Positions 15,632 through 25,158 of a stretch of DNA of 64,000 nucleotides are shown here, piece after piece. A program made the translations under genes and the position numbers. The DNA lies in NCBI GenBank assembly GCA_016201065.1, contig JACQDL010000041.1, positions 1 through 64,000 of the forward strand. The letters are read 5' to 3'. Source of the stretch: Actinomycetota bacterium (GTDB lineage: Bacteria; Actinomycetota; Actinomycetes; Mycobacteriales; JACQDL01). Position 1 is the stretch's first letter, and each line of letters starts with the position of its first letter. A model generated the notes under the pieces. That model was given only the letters and a program-made list of their open reading frames with translations. It was not told the origin of the DNA and made no database searches.

Positions 15632-18054
15632 GCCGGTTGCGGCTACGCAAGCTCGCCCGGGACGTGTGGCTGGCCCGGACCCGGGTGACGATGATGATCG
15701 TCGCGATCGCGGTGAGCATCGTCGCCGTCGGTGCGTTCCTCGGCTCCCGGTCGATCCTCATGCGCGAGGTCGGCGTGAACTACGCCGAGACCCACCCCGC
15801 CTCGGCGACCCTGGTGCTACCCGGCGGGGTCGGGCCGGAGGTGCTCGCCACCGCGCGGGCGCAGGCCGGCGTCACCGCCGTCGCCGCGCGGGGCTCGGTG
15901 CAGGCCCGCATCCAGCGCGCCGACGGCCGGTGGATGCCGCTGGTCGTGTTCGTCAGCGACCGCACCGACCCCCGCACGATGGCGACCAACCGGGTCGAGG
16001 TCGGCAGCTGGCCGCCCCCGACAGACGGGTTCATGCTGGAGCGGACCGCACTGCCGTTCCTCGGCCTGAAGGCCGGCGACCGGGTGCAGCTCCAGACCCC
16101 GTCCGGCGTGCCGACCCCGATCACCGTCTCCGGTGTCGTGCATGACGGGTCGGTGGCCCCGGCCGAGCAGGAACGCACCGCCTACGGCTTCCTCACCACC
16201 GACGCCTTCCACCGCCTCGGCGAGCCGACGACGCTCACCGAGCTCAAGATCGTGGTTGGCGACGCCGCCGGCCCCAGCGGCAGCCGGGACCGGGTCACCG
16301 CGGTCGCGCAGCAGCTCGGCGCGACCCTCACCGCTCAGGGGCATCCGGTGGCCTCCATCCAGATCCCACCGCCGCTGCGGCACCCGCACCAGGGGCAGAT
16401 GAACACCGTCGGCTTCCTCATGCTCACCTTCGGTGCCGCCGCGCTGTTGCTCAGCTCGATCCTGGTGGCGACGATGCTCGGCGGGATGCTCGCCGGCCAG
16501 GTCCGCCAGCTCGGCGCGATGAAGGCGATCGGCGCCCGCACCGGCCAGCTCCTCGGCATGTACCTGCTGCTCACGGCCGTGATCGCGAGCGTCGCGACGG
16601 CGCTGGCGGTGGTCCCCGGCATGCTGATCGGCCGGACCCTGGCAGGGTTCGGCGGCCGGATGCTCAACCTGGACCTCACCAGCCGGGCCATCCCGTCGTG
16701 GGTCATCGTGGTCGAGGTGCTCGCCGGGGTCGGCGTACCGCTGCTCGTCGCCCTCGTCCCGCTGGTCCGGGCCAGCCGGATCACCGTCCGGGAGGCGATC
16801 GACGACCACGGAGTCGACCGCGAGACAGTCGGCGCATCCGGGCTGGACCGGCTGCTGGCCCGGGTCGGCGGCACCAACCGGGCGCTGCTGATGGCGCTGC
16901 GCAACACGGTGCGCCGGCGGGGCCGGTTCGCCCTCACCGTCGGGCTGCTCGGGATCGCTGGTGGGCTGTTCCTCACCGGCCTGAACACCGCGACCGGCTG
17001 GACCGGCATGGTCGACAACGGCATCGGGGTGCGGCACTACGACATGGAGGTGCGGCTCAACGAGGCCCAGCCGGCCGACCGGGTCCGCGAGCTGCTGGCC
17101 GCGGTGCCGGGGGTGCGGACCGTCGGGGCCTGGGGCTCGGAGCCGGTCACCGTGCACCGGGACGGGGCCATCGACGTCGCGCACGTCTACCCCGACGACG
17201 CACACGGCAGCTTCACGATGATCGCCCCACCGGCCGACACGCCGCTGATCAGCCTGCCGCTGAAGTCCGGCCGGTGGCTGCGCCCCGACGACACCGGCGC
17301 GGTCGTGCTCAACAACCTCGTGCCGCCGCTCCAGGCACCGGGAACCAAGGTCGGCGACGACATCACGCTCACCGTCTCCGGCGCGCCCAAGACCCTCCGG
17401 GTGGTCGGCATCGCCGCCGACTTCGGCACCCAGGGCACGGCGTACGTCACGGACCGGGAGTACGCCGCCCTCACCGGACACCCGGGCCAGGTCCGGATGC
17501 TCCGCATCGTCACCGGCAGCCACGACGCGGCGAGCCGGGTGGTCACCCTCAACGCGGTGGAGCGGGCGCTGTCGGCCCAGCACATCACGATGGAGTCGAC
17601 GTTCCCCCTCGACGAGCTGCAGAGCGGCCTGGACCGGCACGTCCTGGTCCTCGCCGACGCCCTGATCGCGCTGTCGGGCATCCTCGCCGTGGTCGCCCTG
17701 CTCGGCCTCGCCTCGACGATGAGCACCAGCGTCACCGAGCGGACCCGGGAGTTCGGGATACTGCACACGATCGGCGCGACAGCGGACCGGGTGCGCTCGC
17801 TCGTCGTGACCGAGGGGATGCTCATCGGTGCCACCAGCATCGTGCTGGCGGGGTGGTTCGCCCTGCCCGCCACCCGGGTGCTCGGCAGCTACATCGGGAT
17901 GCAGGCGTTCGCCTCACCGTTGCCCTACCGGTTCTCCTTCCCCGCCCTCGCCGGGTGGGTGGTCGCCGCGCTCCTCGGTGCCGCCGGTGCCAGTGCCGCC
18001 GCCGCCCGCCGGGCCGCCCGGCTCACCGTCCGCGAGGCGCTGTCCACCCTCTGA
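15628..18054 (+). CDS. FtsX/MacB-type ABC transporter permease
   Basis: 808 residues. N-terminal membrane segment ([20 protein letters not shown]), a large extracytoplasmic domain, then two FtsX cores: one at about 265-390 beginning [20 protein letters not shown], and one at the C-terminus with [20 protein letters not shown] and [17 protein letters not shown]. The two-core form, about twice the single-core MacB length, is typical of actinobacterial antimicrobial or lipoprotein exporters. Co-translated with the ATPase; substrate unknown; probably controlled by the divergent TetR. Confidence 0.9.
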   Translation: MSRLRLRKLARDVWLARTRVTMMIVAIAVSIVAVGAFLGSRSILMREVGVNYAETHPASATLVLPGGVGPEVLATARAQAGVTAVAARGSVQARIQRADGRWMPLVVFVSDRTDPRTMATNRVEVGSWPPPTDGFMLERTALPFLGLKAGDRVQLQTPSGVPTPITVSGVVHDGSVAPAEQERTAYGFLTTDAFHRLGEPTTLTELKIVVGDAAGPSGSRDRVTAVAQQLGATLTAQGHPVASIQIPPPLRHPHQGQMNTVGFLMLTFGAAALLLSSILVATMLGGMLAGQVRQLGAMKAIGARTGQLLGMYLLLTAVIASVATALAVVPGMLIGRTLAGFGGRMLNLDLTSRAIPSWVIVVEVLAGVGVPLLVALVPLVRASRITVREAIDDHGVDRETVGASGLDRLLARVGGTNRALLMALRNTVRRRGRFALTVGLLGIAGGLFLTGLNTATGWTGMVDNGIGVRHYDMEVRLNEAQPADRVRELLAAVPGVRTVGAWGSEPVTVHRDGAIDVAHVYPDDAHGSFTMIAPPADTPLISLPLKSGRWLRPDDTGAVVLNNLVPPLQAPGTKVGDDITLTVSGAPKTLRVVGIAADFGTQGTAYVTDREYAALTGHPGQVRMLRIVTGSHDAASRVVTLNAVERALSAQHITMESTFPLDELQSGLDRHVLVLADALIALSGILAVVALLGLASTMSTSVTERTREFGILHTIGATADRVRSLVVTEGMLIGATSIVLAGWFALPATRVLGSYIGMQAFASPLPYRFSFPALAGWVVAALLGAAGASAAAARRAARLTVREALSTL

Positions 18055-18110
18055 CCCGCCGCAACCACAGTCCCCGGACCCCGGACCCACCGCCGAAAGG
18101 ATCACCGCCC

Positions 18111-18230
18111 ATGAGCAAGACCCGCCGGATCACCTGGATCGCGCTGGCGATCGTCGCCGTGATGTTCACCATCCACGTGACCCTCAACGGCCTGCCGTCG
18201 CTGTCCTCCCTCAACCCACACGCCCGGTAG
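18111..18230 (+). CDS. Small single-span membrane peptide after the ABC permease
   Basis: 39 residues: basic start MSKTRR, one hydrophobic segment ITWIALAIVAVMFTIHVTL, and a short polar tail ending NPHAR. GAAAGG lies 10 nt before the ATG. It follows the permease by 56 nt on the same strand, so it may be a small accessory subunit of the transporter. I know no family for it. Confidence 0.55.
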   Translation: MSKTRRITWIALAIVAVMFTIHVTLNGLPSLSSLNPHAR

Positions 18231-18257
18231 CACGCCGCGGCGCTCACCGAGCGCTGG

Positions 18258-18557
18258 TCAGTCGAGGTCGAAGGCCGCGACGATCGCCTCGGTGAGCGCC
18301 GGCTCCTGCGCCGGCAACAGGTAGCCCACCTGAGACAGCAACTGCCGCACCGGAATGGTGGTGATGTTGTCGCAGCTGACGACGCTCGCCCGGTCGAGCC
18401 CGTTGGCGACGCCAACGGGTACCTCCGTGGACAGCCCCCGCACCGTGGAGGTGATCGGGGCGACGCTGACGTTGCTGAGGTAGGGGCGCACGACCTCGCG
18501 GGTGAGGACAACGACCGGGCGGACCTTGTCCAGCTGCGCGAGATGGATGGGGCGCAT
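18258..18557 (-). CDS. mazF: MazF-type endoribonuclease toxin
   Basis: 99 residues, close to the usual MazF/PemK size. It has the MazF beginning RPIHLAQLDKVRPVVVLTRE, then VAPITSTVRGLSTEVPVG and VSCDNITTIPVRQL. MazF toxins cleave mRNA at short sequences and are held inactive by the upstream antitoxin. Its ATG overlaps the antitoxin stop by 1 nt, the usual toxin-antitoxin arrangement. Confidence 0.88.
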   Translation of the reverse strand: MRPIHLAQLDKVRPVVVLTREVVRPYLSNVSVAPITSTVRGLSTEVPVGVANGLDRASVVSCDNITTIPVRQLLSQVGYLLPAQEPALTEAIVAAFDLD

Positions 18558-18793
18558 CAGTCGCCGAGATCGGCCGGGTGCGCCGCAGTGTGGGCGACGA
18601 TCGCCTCCAGCTCGGGATCGGCACCCTGCTCGCGGAGGATCTCGGCGTCAGCGAGTGCGGTCCGGCGGCGCCGATCCCGCCTCAGTGCCCAGGTGACCGC
18701 CTCGGCGCGGCTGGCGACGGTGCCGCTGGCGACGAGCTCGTCGACGAAGGCAACGAGCTCGTCGGGCAGCCTGACCGTGATCTGGATCGTCAT
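18557..18793 (-). CDS. Ribbon-helix-helix antitoxin of the MazF toxin
   Basis: 78 residues. N-terminal ribbon-helix-helix TIQITVRLPDELVAFVDELV followed by TVASRAEAVTWALRRDRRRR, then an acidic C-terminal tail that should wrap the toxin. It binds its own promoter in the gap 18794-18850. First gene of the two-gene operon. Both genes appear intact, unlike the PIN module in the left island. Confidence 0.85.
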   Translation of the reverse strand: MTIQITVRLPDELVAFVDELVASGTVASRAEAVTWALRRDRRRRTALADAEILREQGADPELEAIVAHTAAHPADLGD

Positions 18794-18850
18794 ACCGACA
18801 CCATACCAACATGGGACGGGCCGAAAAGGGTGCGCCGGCCCCGGAACCGC

Positions 18851-19396
18851 CTACCGCGGGCGGGGGCAGACGTTACGACGGGTGGCGTCCAGCAGCCGGA
18901 TCGCCTCCGCGCGCAGCAACGGGTCATCCGGGTCGACGCCCGCGGCGAACCGCAGGTGCCAGGTCAGGCCGTCCTGGCCGGAAACCCGGCGGGCCACGAT
19001 CCGTACGCCGGCGGAGGACCGCAGCCGCTGATCCTCGGCGTACCACACCGAGCGGGTGACCCGCAGCCGCACCTCCGGCGGAAGCCGGCGCGGGTTGGCC
19101 ACCGCGACCACCCTGGCCGGCAGCTCCTCGATGACCAGCGCACCACCGAGCTCGCCCCGGGGCACCGCCACGGTCAGCGCGAGCATCGGCGACCGCCACA
19201 CCGCCCGGTCGATCAGGTGCCAGTCCAGCCGCTCCCGGCGGTCCGGCCCGGACGGCAGCCACAGGCCGCGGGGCGTCGTCACGGCGAACCCCCCGCCGGA
19301 CATCTCCGCCCACGCGGTCACCCGCTCGTCCCGGTCCAGCCCCTGCGCCGCCTCGGCAGGCAGCCGGTCACGCCGTGGCAGCGTCACCACTCTCAC
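18851..19396 (-). CDS. Hypothetical protein co-translated with dnaG
   Basis: 181 residues, all cytoplasmic, Arg-rich and Trp-containing, with no motif I recognise. Pieces such as GGFAVTTPRGLWLP and WHLIDRAVWRSPMLALTV suggest a small beta-rich fold. GTG 19396 overlaps the dnaG stop (GTGA), so translation is coupled to primase. I believe similar small proteins follow dnaG in other Micromonosporaceae, but function is unknown. Confidence 0.65.
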   Translation of the reverse strand: MRVVTLPRRDRLPAEAAQGLDRDERVTAWAEMSGGGFAVTTPRGLWLPSGPDRRERLDWHLIDRAVWRSPMLALTVAVPRGELGGALVIEELPARVVAVANPRRLPPEVRLRVTRSVWYAEDQRLRSSAGVRIVARRVSGQDGLTWHLRFAAGVDPDDPLLRAEAIRLLDATRRNVCPRPR

Positions 19397-21246
19397 ACCC
19401 CACCCAACGCTTGCTCCCGTAACCCCCTACGACGCTGCTCAAGCCCGACGAGCTGCCCGAACAACACGGTGTACTCCTCCGCACGCTCGACCGGATTGAT
19501 CCGCTGCAACCGCGACTTCAGCGCCGCCACCTCCCGCTCGACCGCGAGTTCCTGGAGCCGGGCCAGAGTACCGGTGACGTAACGCGGATCGGGTTCGGTG
19601 GCCGACCGGACCGGCTCCACCGCAAGCTCGGTGACCAGCGCGCGGGCCAGCAGGTCAGGGCATTGCTCGGCGACCTCCCCGACCCACGCCGCCCCGGTCC
19701 GCCCGCTGACCGCACCGCCCGCGGCCGCGATCGCCGCCCGCACCAGCCGGTAGACGGGGTCGGTGAATGCCTCGTCGACGAGGCCGTCGAAGACCGGCCC
19801 GGCCAGCACCGGCACCTGGAGGGCGAGCTTGAGCGCCTCCCGCTCCACCTGGAGCACCGCGTCATCGCGGCGGGCCGGCGCCGCCCGCCGCGCCGGCACA
19901 GCTCCCCCGCCGGCGATCCGGCGGACGTCGACGACGACCCGGTTCGGGTCGTCGACCCCCACCATGCCGGCCAGCCGCCGGGCGTACTCGTCCCGCAGCG
20001 AGATGTCCTTGATCCGGGCGACGATCGGGGCGGCCTCGGCGAGGGCCCGCACCCGACCCTCGGCGGTGTCGAGGTTGTGGCCGGCCACCGACCGCCCCAG
20101 CGCGAACTCCACCAGCGGCCGGCGGCGCGCGATCAGGTCCCGCACCGCGGCGTCACCCTTCGCCTGCCGCAGCTCGCACGGGTCCATCCCGGCCGGCTCG
20201 ATCGCGACGAACGTCTGCGCCATGAACCGCTGGTCGTCCTCGAACGCGCGCAGCGCCGCCTTCTGCCCGGCGGCGTCCCCGTCGAAGGTGAAGATGACCT
20301 CGCCGCGGAAGGTGTCGGAGTCCATCAGCAGGCGCCGCAGGATGCCGATGTGGTCGGACCCGAAGGCGGTTCCGCAGGTGGCCACGGCGATCGGCACCCC
20401 GGCGAGGTGGCAGGCCATCACGTCGGTGTACCCCTCGACGACCACGGCCTTCGTCTGCCGGGCGATGTCCCTCTTCGCCAGGTCGATCCCGTAGAGCACC
20501 TGCGACTTCTTGTACAGCGGGGTCTCGGGGGTGTTGAGGTACTTCGCCTCGATCGGGTCGTCGTCGTGGAGCCGGCGCGCCCCGAAGCCGACGACGTCGC
20601 CGGAGAGGTCCCGGATCGGCCACAGCAGCCGGCGGTGGAACCGGTCGATCAGCCCGCCGCGCTGGGACCGGCGGGCCAGCCCGGCGGTGACCAGCTCGAC
20701 CTCGCTGAACCCCTTGCCCAGCAGCTGCCGGGTGAGCGCCTCCCAACCGGACGGCGCGTACCCGCAGCCGAACCGACCGGCCGCCCCGGCGGCGTCGAAC
20801 CCGCGCCCGGCGAGGAAGTCCCGGCCGACCCGCGCCTCGTCGCCCGTCATCAGCTGCGCGGTGTAGAACTCCGCCGCCAGCCGGTTGGCCTCCACCAGCC
20901 GCGCCCGCTGCCCCTGCTGCCGGATCGGCGCCGAACCACCCTGCTCGTAGCGGAGCTGGATGCCGGCCCGGTTGGCCAGCCGCTCGACGGCCTCGTTGAA
21001 CGACAGGTGGTCGACCTTCTCGACGAACCGGATGACGTCCCCGCCCTCGCCGCAGCCGAAGCAGTACCACAGACCGCGGGCCGGGGTGACGTTGAACGAC
21101 GGTGACCTCTCGTCGTGGAACGGGCACAGCCCCTTCACCGAGCCGCCACCGGCGTTGCGGAGCTGGATGTACTCCCCGATCACCTCGTCGATCGGCGACC
21201 GGTCGCGCACGGCCGCGATGTCCTCGTCGCGGATCCGTCCGGCCAT
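19393..21246 (-). CDS. dnaG: DNA primase
   Basis: 617 residues, full length. N-terminal CHC2 zinc finger (LCPFHDERSPSFNV and GLWYCFGCGEGGDV), Toprim catalytic core with VVVEGYTDVMA and VIFTFDGDAAGQKAA, and a helical C-terminal helicase-binding domain. Makes RNA primers at the replication fork. ATG start. It ends by overlapping the 181-residue gene and follows dgt, the same dgt-dnaG pairing as in mycobacteria. Confidence 0.97.
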   Translation of the reverse strand: MAGRIRDEDIAAVRDRSPIDEVIGEYIQLRNAGGGSVKGLCPFHDERSPSFNVTPARGLWYCFGCGEGGDVIRFVEKVDHLSFNEAVERLANRAGIQLRYEQGGSAPIRQQGQRARLVEANRLAAEFYTAQLMTGDEARVGRDFLAGRGFDAAGAAGRFGCGYAPSGWEALTRQLLGKGFSEVELVTAGLARRSQRGGLIDRFHRRLLWPIRDLSGDVVGFGARRLHDDDPIEAKYLNTPETPLYKKSQVLYGIDLAKRDIARQTKAVVVEGYTDVMACHLAGVPIAVATCGTAFGSDHIGILRRLLMDSDTFRGEVIFTFDGDAAGQKAALRAFEDDQRFMAQTFVAIEPAGMDPCELRQAKGDAAVRDLIARRRPLVEFALGRSVAGHNLDTAEGRVRALAEAAPIVARIKDISLRDEYARRLAGMVGVDDPNRVVVDVRRIAGGGAVPARRAAPARRDDAVLQVEREALKLALQVPVLAGPVFDGLVDEAFTDPVYRLVRAAIAAAGGAVSGRTGAAWVGEVAEQCPDLLARALVTELAVEPVRSATEPDPRYVTGTLARLQELAVEREVAALKSRLQRINPVERAEEYTVLFGQLVGLEQRRRGLREQALGGV

Positions 21247-21276
21247 AGTGGCGGAGTCTATGCCGCCGCAGGCCCG

Positions 21277-21318
21277 CCCCGCCCGGTCAGCCCCGCCCGG
21301 TCAGCCCCGCCCGGTCAG
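21277..21318. repeat. 14-bp tandem repeat (3 copies) across the dgt stop codon
   Basis: CCCCGCCCGGTCAG at 21277-21290, 21291-21304 and 21305-21318, all identical. The dgt stop (complement of TCA 21301-21303) is inside the middle copy. Because the unit is not a multiple of 3, each copy presents TGA in a different minus-strand frame. Confidence 0.85.
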
Positions 21319-22566
21319 CCGGGCGTGCCAGCCCCACGCCGAGGCGTCGGTGAGCCTGGCCACCTGGTCGATCACCACCCGCAGCCGCCCGGCGTCGTCG
21401 GTGGCGGCGGCCCAGTCCGGGCGCAGCGCCGGCTCCAGCGCGTCCGGGGCCCGCCTCGCCAGCTCCGCCACGAGCTCGGTCAGCACCTCCCGCTGCCGCT
21501 CGTACCGGGGCTCGGCGGCCTGCCGCTGCATCACGTACCGCAGCGCCACGCCCTTGAGCAGGGCACATTCGGCCGCCGCCCGCCGGGGGATCACCAGGTC
21601 CGCGGCGTGGCGGGCCAGCGACCCGGCCGGCTCCCCGCCGTGGGTGGCCCGGGTCGCCCGCACCGCCACGGTCGCGAACCGCCCCACGATCTCGCTGGTG
21701 GCCCGCTTCAGCGCGACCTGGGCGCCGAACCGGCCGTCGTAGCCGGCGAGGTCCGCCAGCGGCGGCAGCGCCAGCAGCTCGTCCAGCACGGTGAGCAGGT
21801 CGGCGGGGCGCTCCGGGGAGTAGGTCTGCGCGACGAGCTCCACGAGCGCGGCCCGCTCGTCCGGGTCGGCCAGCCGGGACAGCCGGATGTGGCCGGCGTA
21901 GATCCCGTCCTCCAGGTCGTGCACCGAGTAGGCCACGTCGTCGGCCCAGTCCATGACCTGCGCCTCCAGGCTCCGCCGGTCCGCGGGCGCGCCGTCCCGG
22001 ACCCAGTCGTACGCCGGCCGGTCGGCGTCGTACACGCCGAACTTCCGTGACCCGGGGCGGCGCGGCCACGGGTACTTGCAGGTCGCGTCCAGGGTGGCCC
22101 GGGTCAGGTTGAGACCGGCCGGCCGGCCGCCACCATCGACGATCTTGGCCTCCAGCCGGGTCAGCACCCGCAGGGTCTGCGCGTTCCCCTCGAACCCGCC
22201 GCACGGTCCGGCGACGGCGTCCAGCGCGTCCTCCCCGTTGTGCCCGAACGGCGGGTGTCCCAGGTCGTGCGCCAGCCCGGCGGCGTCGACGATGTCCGGG
22301 TCACACCCGAGCGCCGCGCCGATCTCCCGGCCGATCTGGGCGACCTCCAGCGAGTGGGTGAGCCGGGTGCGCGGGAAGTCGTCCTCGCCGGGCGCCACGA
22401 CCTGGGTCTTGCCGGCCAGCCGGCGTAACGCCGAGGAGTGCAGCACCCGCGCCCGGTCCCGCTCGAAGTCCCCCCGCGCCGGCCGCACGCCAACGCCGGC
22501 GGTACCGGCCCGCTTGGGGCGCTCGGCGGACCACCTGGCCCGGTCGTGGTCGTCATAGACCGCCAT
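21301..22566 (-). CDS. dgt: Deoxyguanosinetriphosphate triphosphohydrolase-like protein
   Basis: 421 residues. HD-domain metal ligands: RTRLTHSLEVAQIGREIGAA, AAGLAHDLGHPPFGHNGEDA and later MDWADDVAYSVHDLEDG. Hydrolyses dNTPs to deoxynucleoside plus triphosphate, affecting the dNTP pool. ATG start 22566. It is 12 nt downstream of serS and 54 nt upstream of dnaG, all on the minus strand. The C-terminus (RLTGRG) ends inside a 14-bp tandem repeat, so its exact end may vary between strains. Confidence 0.95.
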   Translation of the reverse strand: MAVYDDHDRARWSAERPKRAGTAGVGVRPARGDFERDRARVLHSSALRRLAGKTQVVAPGEDDFPRTRLTHSLEVAQIGREIGAALGCDPDIVDAAGLAHDLGHPPFGHNGEDALDAVAGPCGGFEGNAQTLRVLTRLEAKIVDGGGRPAGLNLTRATLDATCKYPWPRRPGSRKFGVYDADRPAYDWVRDGAPADRRSLEAQVMDWADDVAYSVHDLEDGIYAGHIRLSRLADPDERAALVELVAQTYSPERPADLLTVLDELLALPPLADLAGYDGRFGAQVALKRATSEIVGRFATVAVRATRATHGGEPAGSLARHAADLVIPRRAAAECALLKGVALRYVMQRQAAEPRYERQREVLTELVAELARRAPDALEPALRPDWAAATDDAGRLRVVIDQVARLTDASAWGWHARLTGRG

Positions 22567-22578
22567 GACGGCGCGGGC

Positions 22579-23820
22579 CTAGACGGCGGGCTTGCCGGCG
22601 CCGAGGCGTTCCTGCCCACCCAGGTATGACCGCAGCGCCTTCGGTACGGCGATGGTGCCGTCGGGTTGGACGTGGTTCTCCAGGATCGCGAGTGCGGCGC
22701 GGTCGGTGATGCCGGTGGAGGAGATGGTGTGCGGGAAGACGGTCTTTCCGTCCGCGTTCTTGAACCGGATCTTGAAGCGGCGGGCCTGGTAGTCGGTGAG
22801 GTTGGTGTTGGAGTGCGTCTCCCGGTACGCCCCGAACGAGGGGAACCAGGTCTCGGTGTCGTACTTCTTGTACGCCGGGGCACCCATGTCACCCAGACAT
22901 ACCCGCACCACCCGGTAGGGCAGCTCCAGCCCGGTGAGCAGCTCTTCGACGTTGCGCTGGCACTCGTCCAGCCAGTGCTCGGACTCGGCCGGGTCGCAGA
23001 TGACGATCTGCTCGACCTTGTGGAACTGGTGCACCCGGTAGCCGCCCCGGTTGCTCCGTCCGGCGGCACCGGCCTCGGTGCGGAAACACGGTGAGAACGC
23101 CGTGACCTGGATCGGCAGCTCCGCACGGTCGATGATCGTGTCGCCGTAGTAGCCGATCAGGGTCTGCTCGGAGGTCCCGATCAGGGACAGGTCGGTGTCG
23201 GCGATCCGGTAGAGCTGGTCGGCGAAGAACGGCAGGTAGCCGGTGCCGAAGAAGGTCCGCTCCCGCGCCACCAGCGGGGTCAGCATCGGCGAGAAGCCCC
23301 GGCCGACGAGGAAGTCCTGGGCGTAGGAGAAGATCGCCCAGGCCAGGCGGGCGCCGTCACCCTTCCAGTAGTAGAAGCCCGAGCCGGCGACCTCCGCGCC
23401 CCGCGCCATGTCGAAGATCCCCAGCCGGCTGCCGATCGTGTCGTGCGCGCGGGCCTCGTCGGCCGGCACCGGGTCACCGACCCGCCGTAGCTCGACGTTG
23501 TCCTCGTCGTCATCCCCGGGTGGCGTGTCGTCGGGGAACAGGTTCGGCACCCGGACCCACAGCGCGTCACGTTCCTCCTGGAGGGTGCGCAGCTTGTCGG
23601 TGGCCCGCTGGAGCTCGGCCTTCAGTGCGCGGGCGGCCTCGATGTCCGTACGCAGGCTGGGGTTCTTCTGGTCGGCGCGCAGCTTCTCGGCGTGGACCTG
23701 GGTGCTGCGCAGCTCGGAGTCCAGACTGATGAGCTTGTCCACGTCGACGTCGGAACCCTTCGCGTGGCAGACGTGTCGCACGAGCTCGGGTGCGGTCCGC
23801 AACAGGGCGATGTCGATCAC
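22579..23820 (-). CDS. serS: Seryl-tRNA synthetase
   Basis: 413 residues. Begins MIDIALLRTAPELVRHV, followed by the long antiparallel coiled-coil arm (about 25-100), then the class II core with SPCFRTEAGAAGRSNRGGYR (motif 2) and the C-terminal motif 3 region. Charges tRNA-Ser. GTG 23820 was chosen because GAGGAG lies 7 nt upstream; the open frame extends further but without signals. Only 12 nt separate it from dgt. Confidence 0.96.
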   Translation of the reverse strand: MIDIALLRTAPELVRHVCHAKGSDVDVDKLISLDSELRSTQVHAEKLRADQKNPSLRTDIEAARALKAELQRATDKLRTLQEERDALWVRVPNLFPDDTPPGDDDEDNVELRRVGDPVPADEARAHDTIGSRLGIFDMARGAEVAGSGFYYWKGDGARLAWAIFSYAQDFLVGRGFSPMLTPLVARERTFFGTGYLPFFADQLYRIADTDLSLIGTSEQTLIGYYGDTIIDRAELPIQVTAFSPCFRTEAGAAGRSNRGGYRVHQFHKVEQIVICDPAESEHWLDECQRNVEELLTGLELPYRVVRVCLGDMGAPAYKKYDTETWFPSFGAYRETHSNTNLTDYQARRFKIRFKNADGKTVFPHTISSTGITDRAALAILENHVQPDGTIAVPKALRSYLGGQERLGAGKPAV

Positions 23821-23912
23821 TGTGGCTCTCCTCGGGCTTGCGCTCACGCAGGCGGCCAGTCTATCGGCGTGCCTGTCTGTCGGCGTGCCTGGTGCCTGGT
23901 GCCCCAGGCCGC

Positions 23913-24560
23913 TCAGGCGACCGGCGGCCCGGCGTCGGAGCTGCGGTGGAAGAGCCGGTAGTACAGGTACCCCGCGGTCTCCCGGGCCACGTACCGCAGC
24001 TCGGTCCACCGGGTCTGCACCACCGGTCCGGACCTGGTCGGCGAGCCGACGGCGTCGATCCCGGCGTCCCGGGCCATCCGCTCGGTGCGCAGCTCATGCC
24101 ACGGGTCGGTGACCAGCACGGCGGTGCGCCAGCCGTGTGCCGCGAAGACCTCCGCCACCGCCCGCACGCTCTGCAGCGTGTCGCTGCCCTGCTCCACCGG
24201 GTACACCTCGCCGCCCGGCACGCCCATCCCGCGCAGGTACCGCGCGCCGGCCGCCGCCTCGGTGTACCGGTCACCGGCGCGGTTCCCGCCGACGGTCACC
24301 ACCCGCGGCGCCACGCCGTCCCGGTACAGCGCCAGCGCGTGATCCAGCCGGGACTGCAACACCGCCGACGGACGCCCGTCGTACTGCGCCGAGCCGAGCA
24401 CCACGATCGCGTCGGAGCTCGGGCGGTTGTCCTCCCGGGCCACCTGCCACACCCGCAGCGCCGTACCGCCGACGAGGAGCGCGACCGCGACGGTGCCGGC
24501 GAGCACGAGCCGGCTCGCGATCCACCAGGACCGGGCCCGCACCTCGGCGACGGCGGTCAT
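23913..24560 (-). CDS. DUF218 (YdcF/SanA-like) membrane protein
   Basis: 215 residues. One N-terminal membrane segment (LVLAGTVAVALLVGGTALRV), then the DUF218 domain with AIVVLGSAQYDGRPSAVLQS, VTVGGNRAGDRYTEA and VLVTDPWHELRTERMARDAG. SanA-like proteins are tied to envelope integrity; YdcF binds S-adenosylmethionine. ATG 24560 overlaps the stop of the upstream YbjN gene by 4 nt, so the two are co-translated. Confidence 0.85.
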   Translation of the reverse strand: MTAVAEVRARSWWIASRLVLAGTVAVALLVGGTALRVWQVAREDNRPSSDAIVVLGSAQYDGRPSAVLQSRLDHALALYRDGVAPRVVTVGGNRAGDRYTEAAAGARYLRGMGVPGGEVYPVEQGSDTLQSVRAVAEVFAAHGWRTAVLVTDPWHELRTERMARDAGIDAVGSPTRSGPVVQTRWTELRYVARETAGYLYYRLFHRSSDAGPPVA

Positions 24561-25108
24561 ACCCGCTCGCCGACCCAGGTGGAGAACCTCAGCAGCGAGA
24601 CGATCCAGCGCCGGACCATGGAGACCAGCAGCTGCCGCTCCACCGGCAGGCTGAAGTCGAAGACGTGCTCGGCGCACAGCCCGACCTGACCGTCGTCACC
24701 GACGGTGGTGTAGGCCTTGCCGGACAGCCGGGACCGGTTCCAGTCATCGACGAGGTCCAGCAGCCACGGCTTGTCCTCGATACCGGCGCGCCGCTCGACG
24801 ACGACCAGGACCCGCAGCACCGTACTGTCCGGGCCGGTGAGCATCAGGTAAACCCGGCAACCGTCCCACATGCTGCACAGGTCCCCGTCGGCGTCGACGG
24901 TGTACCGGACCCCGAGCTCGGCGAGCACCCCCGCCAGCACCACCGGTGTCGGCCGGACCTTCGCCGGTCCACGCAGGGACACCCGCGGATGCGCCGAGCC
25001 GCCGATCGGGTGCCCCCGCAGCCGCACCGGCGCGTAGCGACGGAGCACCGCCGACGGCGAACTCGGCAGGCCGGCGGAGCGGCGTCGGCGCGCCTTGCGG
25101 GAAAACAC
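24557..25108 (-). CDS. YbjN-domain protein
   Basis: 183 residues. Basic N-terminus (SRKARRRR) and then a YbjN fold of the type related to type III secretion chaperones: VLAGVLAELGVRYTVDADGD, VLVVVERRAGIEDKPW, LLDLVDDWNRSRLSGKAYTT. GTG 25108 has GGAGG 7 nt upstream. It overlaps the DUF218 gene. YbjN proteins in bacteria affect stress and motility regulation, but the role here is unknown. Confidence 0.75.
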   Translation of the reverse strand: MFSRKARRRRSAGLPSSPSAVLRRYAPVRLRGHPIGGSAHPRVSLRGPAKVRPTPVVLAGVLAELGVRYTVDADGDLCSMWDGCRVYLMLTGPDSTVLRVLVVVERRAGIEDKPWLLDLVDDWNRSRLSGKAYTTVGDDGQVGLCAEHVFDFSLPVERQLLVSMVRRWIVSLLRFSTWVGERV

Positions 25109-25125
25109 CCTCTCACCTCCTCGGT

Positions 25126-25141
25126 CCGGCCGACGGGCCGG
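25126..25141. terminator. Hairpin downstream of ppdK
   Basis: CCGGCC-GACG-GGCCGG in the 50-nt gap between the ppdK stop and the YbjN start, both on the minus strand. It could terminate ppdK transcription. Confidence 0.4.
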
Positions 25142-25158
25142 TCCTGTCACCGCCGTGA

